This document shows, in pieces, positions 56,961-64,000 of a DNA stretch of 64,000 bases; within the stretch, counting starts at the first letter, position 1; every line of letters begins with the position of its first letter. Both the position numbers and the translations under genes were made by a program. The stretch is from Sphagnum magellanicum (lineage: Eukaryota > Streptophyta > Sphagnopsida > Sphagnales > Sphagnaceae): positions 11,197,347 to 11,261,346 of the forward strand of contig CM038922.1 in assembly GCA_021904315.1 (NCBI GenBank), read 5' to 3'. The notes beneath the pieces are model-generated. The model was given only the letters and a program-made list of their open reading frames with translations, was not told the origin of the DNA and searched no databases.

Positions 56961-59413
56961 ATGGAAAGGTTTGGATCGGGTCGTATGTGGAGCAGTAACA
57001 TAAGAGGCGATTTCATTGTAGGCGGGGAGGCGGATGTTGCAATCGTAGGAGCCGGAATAGTGGGCCTGGCTACAGCCCGTGAAATCGTGCTGCGATTTCC
57101 ACACACCAAAGTGGTGGTCGTAGAGAAGGAGCCAGATATTGTGGCACATCAAACATCGCATAACAGGTAAAAAGCAAGCCCATCTCCAGTCTCTTGCAAC
57201 TATCAGTCAGCTCCTGATTGTTGACAACAATGTGCGGCCGGTCCTCTTCCTTGTGACGGTCAAGTCTCTGCAAACAAGAAGTTCAAGACACGAAGGACAA
57301 ACAAACAATGAGCACTCCTCATATTCATCTTTTGAGCATAAACACTAACTCCTAAACCCTAAACTAACTGCAGATTGAAGGTATATTAGGGTTTATGCGA
57401 AGATTTATATGGTGCTCAGGATGGCAGATTGGTGTTTACTAGTACATATTGGTTCTCAATATTATGCCACCATCTTAAAAGGATTCACCTCCAGAAGTAG
57501 AGTGAATTTTGGATACAAAAATTATGGGCGTTATGTGTAATAAGGGAGAGGCACAGTGGAGTGATTCATGCAGGCATTTATTATAAGCCAGGGAGTGCCA
57601 TGGCGAAGCTATGTGTTGAAGGGGCGAGGTGGCTATGGACAACATAATAAAAGGGGTCGTAATAATAGAGGGGTTATTACTAGCTGACATAGAGGGGGAG
57701 GGTGCAATCGGAGTATAAGAAAAGGAAAAAGTATGAGTACTGTGGGAAGAAAAACCTTCCCCATCAGCAAGTTGGGAAGCTCATAGTTGCTACCTGGGAT
57801 GCAGAGCTCCCAATTCTTGAGGAACTTTATGAACAGGCAATGGCCAATGGAGTCCCTGGAGTTGAGCTCATATCATCAAAGAGGGTACAAGAGCTGGAGC
57901 CCAATGTGCAGGCATTGCAAACTTTGCATTCTCCACACACTGGCATCACAGATTATGCCACTGTGGGTCGGTCCTTTGCTGAAGATTTCCCTTCTACAGG
58001 CCGTGGTCAAATCCACACAAGGTCAGCTCCCTTCACCTTTTTCTTGGCTTATTGACAGTCCTGAAGAATTTATATGCTCCTCATTCCACAACCTTTGCAA
58101 CCTTCATGTGTGCTGTGATTTGCTTAGGAATGTTGGCAACTAATTAGTAGTTTCTATGTGGATCTGTGCCAGTTTTAAAGTGGTGGGGATAGACGTGGAT
58201 GAGGTGAAAGGTGTGACATTGGAGAGTTAATCAGGAGACATTATGAAGGCAAAGTGGCTTATTACATGCACAGGACTACATGCTGATTATGTGGCTCGCA
58301 TGGCAGGAGGTGCCAAATGCCCTGTCATCCAGCCATTTTGTGGCAACTACAAAGAGCTCAAGCCAGAGTACCGCAACATCATTAAACACAACATTTACCC
58401 AACTCCTGACCCAAAGTCTGTACCTCACAGCCTCAGTCTCATTCTCACTTCCACCCATTGCACCTTGCAGCTTTTTAGTTGCTGTTTGTGGTGGTAGTTC
58501 AAGTTTCCTCAGTTGCCATAATTTGTTGTTGGTCCACATCCAGGCAGCTGTCTGTAATGTTGTGGACATGAGAAACTGTACAGTTCTTTACTGGGACAGT
58601 TTATGCCTTTCAAGAGCTAGGGACATGAGAATACCAAAGATTTTTGTATACAACACAGTCATTTGTTTCAACTGCCAGTCTTTGATGGCAATTCTTGCAG
58701 GTTTCCAATGGTGGGTGTGCACTTAACCCCTCATGTAGATGGACAAGTTCTAATTGGGCCTAATGCTGCTCTAGCATTGGCAAAGGAGGGCTACAAATTT
58801 TGGCATATAGGCCTCAGGGATGCATTACTCTTTGCAACTACCAAGGGGCTGTGGAAATTGGTATTTGGGAAATCCCCAGATTGTATTCCAGGAAATATGG
58901 CAGGATATCAACATGCATGCATTCATTGCTGAAGCCCAAAGGTATTCTCTCATTTGCAAGAGAATTAAGAATGCTGTGCACAGTTTCTACCACAATCACA
59001 AAATGAAACCAGGAACATTGCTCAAAGAGTTATCTTGTCTCAATGAAACTGAATGTTGTGCTCATGGAGTGAATGAGGCCATACTCTTGGGCTGCATTTG
59101 GCTTTCTTCTGAATGTTTGAAATATGTGGGGGTGTGCTGTTCTAGGTACTGCCCAAGTTTGCAGCCTGATTACACCACAAATGGATGTGCAGGGGTGCAT
59201 GCAGTGGCAATTGACGATTCAGGCCAAATTATTGGAGACTTTCTATTTGAAACACCAGAGAAGGTTGGAAGGGTGCTGAGTGTGCGGACTGCGCCATTGC
59301 CAGCATGCACAGCCTCATTGGCTATTGCCACTGCTATTGTTGACCAAGCCATAAACAACTTGGATTGGAAGAACAAGAAACCATTCAAGGTTGAGGAAAA
59401 AATGGCAGTTTGA
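56961..59413 (+). pseudogene. L2HGDH: L-2-hydroxyglutarate dehydrogenase gene, six exons, with two disabling changes as read
   Basis: FAD-dependent mitochondrial enzyme oxidising L-2-hydroxyglutarate to 2-oxoglutarate. Exons by homology and splice sites: 56,961-57,166; 57,557-57,628; 57,725-58,021; 58,173-58,415; 58,701-58,941; 59,146-59,413, about 442 codons, close to the family's usual length. All five introns are GT-AG and phase 2. Seen: FAD loop [37 protein letters not shown] across the first junction, GKLIVA, SPHTGITDYA, GVHLTPHVDG, GPNAALALAKEGY, GCAGVHAVAIDDSG. The arginine-rich first 25 residues suit a mitochondrial presequence. Two problems: TAA in frame at 58,228-58,230 in exon 4, and exon 5 is off by one base, between about 58,850 and 58,900. 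Either a recent pseudogene or sequence errors; intact splice sites favour recent loss. It resembles the animal/bacterial LhgO type more than my memory of the Arabidopsis protein. Confidence 0.8.
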
Positions 59414-61474
59414 ACATGTGTGTCTGGCCTTCTTTCTCTGGAGAAAATTTCAGATGAAATGGTAAGCTGCTGCTACTAGTACTACTTTCCTTATTGAGAA
59501 GAGCAAGCTGGATGATGAGTTGGTAACTGTTGTGCCCAGGAAGACAGTATACAAAATATAATGGGGATGAACAAAATTTTGTAGGATTATCATAGAAAAC
59601 AATATCTCCCTCAAGGAACCAATATTGCATTAGCAATCACTCATAGATTTTCATCTTTCAAATTTATCAAGAGTCCACATGGAGAGCACATTAGGAACAA
59701 GCTGCCTGGAGTAAAAATCTCTGTTCAAATGAGTTCAAGACTGCAGATTTTTTCGAGCTCAATCAGGAGTTCATGTTGCAAAATCATAAGGATATCTTTG
59801 TTTTCTGCTGTAGATGGATTGCTTGAACTTCTTGATGGAACTAAGATGAGAACCATGAGATGTTCTTGAGATGCTTGCCAAAAATGTACCATGCACTTTG
59901 TAAGATGTACATGTTACTAGGAGTGTTATTCTACCTGCAATGATGCTGAGTACAGTTTACCATACCACCTATGTAGTGGAGTATGGTTTACAGTGTACAT
60001 CCAATTTGCTTTGGAATCTAACCATGTCAGACACTGATATTGGTGTCCAGTGACATATACTGCATAATGAAACACAAAACAAACTTTCAGTCTGTTGACA
60101 GAGGTTGGGATATCTCATTGTCAATTCTTTTATACTCTTCACATTGTGTGGGGATTCCCTTTCTCTTCTCAAATGGCCACAAAAGTTGCATTCCATGGAG
60201 CACCTGAAACCTAATTCCTTTGTCAGAAACTTTCTGCTGGCAATGGGACCCTCGTCCCCGCACAGTGATCAACAGGGCAAAAGTACCTCACAAAAATAGA
60301 GCATGATCAAAATCATCTTCATATGCCCTACCCAAATCATCTTCATCATCTCTTCTATCCTTCTCCATTGTACACTGATTGCACTTTCAATGAAATCAAC
60401 AATCAGCTCTCAAGGTGTCCCTACCTCTCCAGAGCAAAGCTTTTCTTCAAGTGAGCTCCAGATCATAATCCAAAGGTACCCTTCAATGCAGAATCCTGAT
60501 ATGCTTTTCTGAGCTTCCCTAGTAGACACTCTTTAAACCCCCTTTCCTTCACCCACAATAATCCCTTCTCTCCTAAAACCCCCTTCCACTGAAATTTCCT
60601 CAATAGAAACTCATCTCTCTAGTCCACCAAACTTACCATTACTTTATGTCTTCTTGAGTCCCACCCTACTTGATGCCAAAATTGGATGTCAATGTTGCTG
60701 CCAAAGTAGAGCAAATGTGATGAACACAAATGCCCAAAACACTTTTAAATATGGGGTGAAGCTCTACAACATAATTTACACAAAACCATCTAAAATGAGT
60801 CCACTGAATAGAGAGAAAGAGAGAGAGAGATTTTACACTCATGGTTGAACAAATTATTTGATTACATATGTTCTATCAAATAAACAGCCTTGATAATCAA
60901 AACCCATCATCACTTGCTACATTTTGCTACACTTCAACACATCACAGAATCCATTCACCACAATACTTATGAACAGATTAAATATCCCAAAAGATCAATG
61001 AGCCCACTTTCTCTTTCAGTCAATTGTCTGAAGACTGCAAATTTCTTGATTGAGGTCTTTAAATGTCATCCCACCATGAGTCCCAAGCAAGCCAAATGAA
61101 TCAGAGTTTTATTTTAAAGCATGTTTCCTATTAAGTGCTACCAATGAACTCAAGCTCATATGCTAGTTAAAGACGTATGCCCATTTTGACAACATATAGC
61201 ACACTTATCCAACGTTTGTTTTTTTCCCAATTCAAACATTATCTCCCAAACTCAATTGCAAGCCCCAAGACTCTTCAACATCTAAAGATATAATCCATAT
61301 AATCTTCCTTAATTTAGAGCATCTTCTTCTCGATTAATGTATCATTTCTTAAATTTGATGTTGAAGTCAAAAAATCACACTTAAAGCATAAACAAAGGGA
61401 GTGTCCCCAATTTTATATTCGTACTATTGTTGTAAAATTGAATCATTTGCAGCATGTGTGTGCTCGCCTTAGGT
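59414..61474. other. Intergenic DNA, including the 3' flank of the dehydrogenase gene
   Basis: The first few hundred bases are probably 3' untranslated. No coding frame above about 75 codons, and no recognisable domain or RNA gene. A GA-rich run lies at about 60,813-60,832. Confidence 0.5.
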
Positions 61475-62030
61475 GATGGAATAAGAGATGGAATCAATAC
61501 ACAAGAATGACACATGGTCCCTAACAGATTTACCTTTAGGAAAAATACCCATACATACAAAGTTGGTTTATAGATTGAAAGAAGGACCTTTGAAACAACC
61601 TTTCAAGTTCAAAGCTTGAATTGTTGCAAAGGGTTATGAATAGCATGCAAACATTGACTATGCCAAAATTGTTGCCTTAGTGGCAAGATGGAGCACCATT
61701 CAAGGTGTCATTTCCTTGTTGCCAACAACAATTGGGGTGTCCTTTGACAATGTGAAAATTACATTTTCCAATATTGAATTAAAGGAAGTCTAGGTTTATG
61801 TTGTCCAACCACCAGGTTTTGTGGTTGTTAGCATTGCACTTTATGGATTTGCAAACTCCACAATGCCTTTTATGGCAAGCAAACTTTGTCCAAATGAAAA
61901 TGGCTTTCTTTTAATACTCATTATTTATGTTGATGACTTCCAGTTGGTTAGTACATTTTCACATTCAGAATTGGCCCCATTTCATGATGAAACAAAAGAG
62001 AAGGGTACGTGGCCAAGTCCTCGATAGAGG
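61475..62030 (+). mobile_element. Ty1/copia reverse-transcriptase fossil fragment
   Basis: Plus-strand pieces in copia order: the stretch before the polymerase core (NDTWSLTDLP near 61,505; YRLKEGPLKQPFKFKA near 61,575), the VQPPGFV segment near 61,803, and the YVDD active-site motif near 61,929. Only part of the reverse transcriptase is left, much shorter inside than a whole copia domain; no LTRs, integrase or gag were found. It is broken, with at least five interruptions by eye, and looks old. Confidence 0.75.
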
Positions 62031-63184
62031 TTGAACATGCATTGTGATCCTTTTAAAAGGGCGAAAGCATATTTAGAAGGACTATTTGGGTTATAATAGT
62101 TGTAATTTTAAAAATTATCAATGGACTTAAAATTTAAAGTCATATTATTTCACATTAATATTGTCAAGTTTTTAGTTATCAAGGTTGGAATAAAATTTAT
62201 TAGGAATCACATTAAGAATTATGGATCAATTCTAAGAAAAATAAATTTTAATATATTTTTGAACCAATGACACTTCTCCTAATCATAGAGTAAGAAATTT
62301 ATATGTGAACTAAAAAAATATGCCATAGGAAGGTCAAATGTTTTCCAAAAAAAATAGGACAACATCAAATGAAGTTTTTCAGAATAAGATGCATGGAAAC
62401 TTTCTATATAGAAAAACATTTTGATTTAAAAATTCTAATATTGCATTAAATTAACTTTTATTAGTCCATTTTTCATTCAGATATTTCTTTTGATCAAGTA
62501 TATGTTTAAAGACATGTACACATTTGGAATTATCCATACTTTTTAATGAAAGCATAGGAGTTGTACATTGGATCATGTGATGTTTTAAAATATCAAAATG
62601 TAATAATTTAATCTAGTGTTAAAAATTGACTTTCACAATGTTAAAAGCAAACCACCTAACCATGCCTTCACACATAAACAACTTGTGAAGCTCTTTAGAT
62701 TAAAAGATTGTTTCAACGCAAAAAAGAAAGCCCATATATCCATCAATTGTGAATATCAAAGTTCCATCAAGATGTTAAAATTCTATCATCTTTGCATAAA
62801 ATCCAAGAACATCAATGTGACACAACCATTTCATTGAAGAAACTAAAAAAATGGGAAAACTAAACTATACATCCCAACCAAAGATTAAATTACAAAGATA
62901 CTAATGAAATCATTAAGCCAAATCCTTTTTACTTGCCTAAAAGATAAGGTGAGTATTGTGAACATGTGATATTTAATGACTTTATATTTTTTTCAATCCT
63001 CATCCTTGCACATTAGGACCTAATCTAAAGTCTTTAGTTAGCTTAGTTGAACATGCTAGAAAACACGAAGAATAAAAGTATTCTTGGGTGATATCTCTAA
63101 GAACCACCCAACGAATGGTAAAAGTATTAAAACTAGAAAAATGATATTTTTGATCACCCCTTTCATTTAAACAAGTGTAACATG
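62031..63184. other. AT-rich intergenic DNA, nothing recognised
   Basis: No supported frame, RNA gene or repeat; the open frame at 62,616-62,837 has no family features. Confidence 0.55.
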
Positions 63185-63540
63185 TGTTGTTGGCCCAAAT
63201 GTGAACACATTGAGGGCCTACCTGATTTTTCTTTCCAAATCCAATTTTTACAATTTTTTTGAGTTTCTAACAACAAAATCCACTAAAAAATCAAGATCTT
63301 CCATACCTTAGCTCTGAAATTGTGAAATAACCTTTATTAAATTTGTTTCACTAAGGGCTTCCCAACAACACCAAGAACACCCCCATATTCCAATATAATT
63401 TTTAGTTTTGATTTGAATTATTTTTCATTGAGAAAATGGTTCAATACTCAATAGCTTTCAGATTATAGTTCTAAATAGTTTCAAACCAAGTTGGTGCACC
63501 CTACTCATTGAAAGTTTTCCAAAAATATCAAGAGTGCAAC
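63185..63540 (-). repeat. Short array of ~165-bp monomer, copy 3 (inverted)
   Basis: On the minus strand two monomer cores lie about 165 bp apart (CTCTTGATATTTTTGGAAAA near 63,530 and TTCTTGGTGTTGTTGGGAAG near 63,370). The array ends with GTTCACATTTGGGCCAAC, a diverged form of the terminal phrase in the other two arrays. Confidence 0.6.
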
Positions 63541-64000
63541 ATGAAACATCATAGTTTGAGAGACAAAACAAAACAAATTACATACCTTACTTTCTAGATA
63601 GATGTTTTTAGATTATGTATATTTTTCCCAATTTTATCTCTGGCATGTCAATGTTTATGGTCTAAAATGTTCATTTGAATTTTAAAAAATGGGAAATATT
63701 ACAATTAAAAAAAATTATAATGTTCCTTTTCATAATCATGTTTATGAACTTTAGAAATTAATAACTAAATTGTACCTACTCAATTAATTAATAAATTAAT
63801 TAAATCAAACATGTACAATTGAAAATAGTAAAAGCCACAACATGTTTCAAACTTGTGTTTTTGACCAAAAGAGTCAATGTTAAACATAATAACAACACCC
63901 TAACTATAAACCCATTATCACTCTATTTAGCAATTTGGTATCTATTTTTACACTAAAGATGGACCAATGTCTATTATCCAAAATTACAAAGAAAACTCCT
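63541..64000. other. AT-rich DNA to the window edge, nothing recognised
   Basis: No supported feature; TTAATTAATTAA-type simple sequence near 63,785-63,800. Confidence 0.5.

Noticed and set aside
58208-58235. A tiny intron that would remove the TAA in L2HGDH exon 4
   Set aside because: GT and AG do flank it, but the intron would be about 25 bp, too short for plant splicing.
58280-58726. 148-codon plus frame inside the L2HGDH gene
   Set aside because: It lies out of frame with exon 4 and runs through intron 4; splice sites and homology support another reading.
1-64000. CRISPR array, tRNA, rRNA or bacterial operon structure
   Set aside because: No regularly spaced identical repeats with unique spacers, no tRNA-like box sequences and no operon-like gene packing were seen; introns and element types indicate a plant nuclear genome.

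Overview
The window looks like nuclear DNA of a land plant. It is AT-rich, gene-poor and full of repeats, with spliced genes and plant-type elements: Ty3/gypsy and Ty1/copia fossils, a pair of CACTA elements and a MULE. It also has plant telomere-like CCCTAAA stretches at about 24,690, 44,070 and 57,350. A seedless plant (moss, lycophyte or fern) is my guess from the gene and element types; the sequence alone does not prove it.

Layout. 1-4,840: decayed Ty3/gypsy element on the minus strand (gag, protease, reverse transcriptase) that carries a cytosine-DNA-methyltransferase-like domain between protease and reverse transcriptase. 4,870-5,660: degenerate minisatellite. 5,924-9,148: non-autonomous CACTA element with an AAC target duplication. 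9,603-10,214: 612-bp dispersed repeat, second copy at 28,718-29,329. 10,215-17,880: AT-rich DNA with a solo LTR at 16,902-17,271. 17,880-24,690: first copy of a ~6.7-kb segmental duplication holding a kinase gene on the minus strand. 24,691-37,150: mostly non-coding, with short arrays of a ~165-bp monomer, a MITE-like foldback, GC-rich minisatellites and G-runs. 37,151-40,352: second CACTA copy. 40,540-41,300: palindromic minisatellite. 42,050-42,965: decayed coding sequence. 44,090-47,730: decayed MULE. 48,990-55,715: second copy of the kinase duplication. 56,961-59,413: six-exon L-2-hydroxyglutarate dehydrogenase gene on the plus strand. 61,475-62,030: Ty1/copia fossil. The rest is AT-rich DNA without visible genes.

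The host content is two kinase paralogues and one metabolic gene. The kinases share an unusual order: helical N-terminus, protein kinase, Sel1-like repeats, long multi-pass membrane tail. They differ in instructive ways. Copy 2 is one open frame but has HQD in place of the catalytic HRD. Copy 1 keeps HRD but a 67-bp tandem duplication cuts the membrane tail from the kinase. Both are followed, past a shared stop, by further tandem copies of the membrane module. The dehydrogenase has a clean intron structure (all five introns in phase 2) but carries one in-frame stop and one frameshift as read here. The most unusual single item is the methyltransferase-bearing gypsy fossil.
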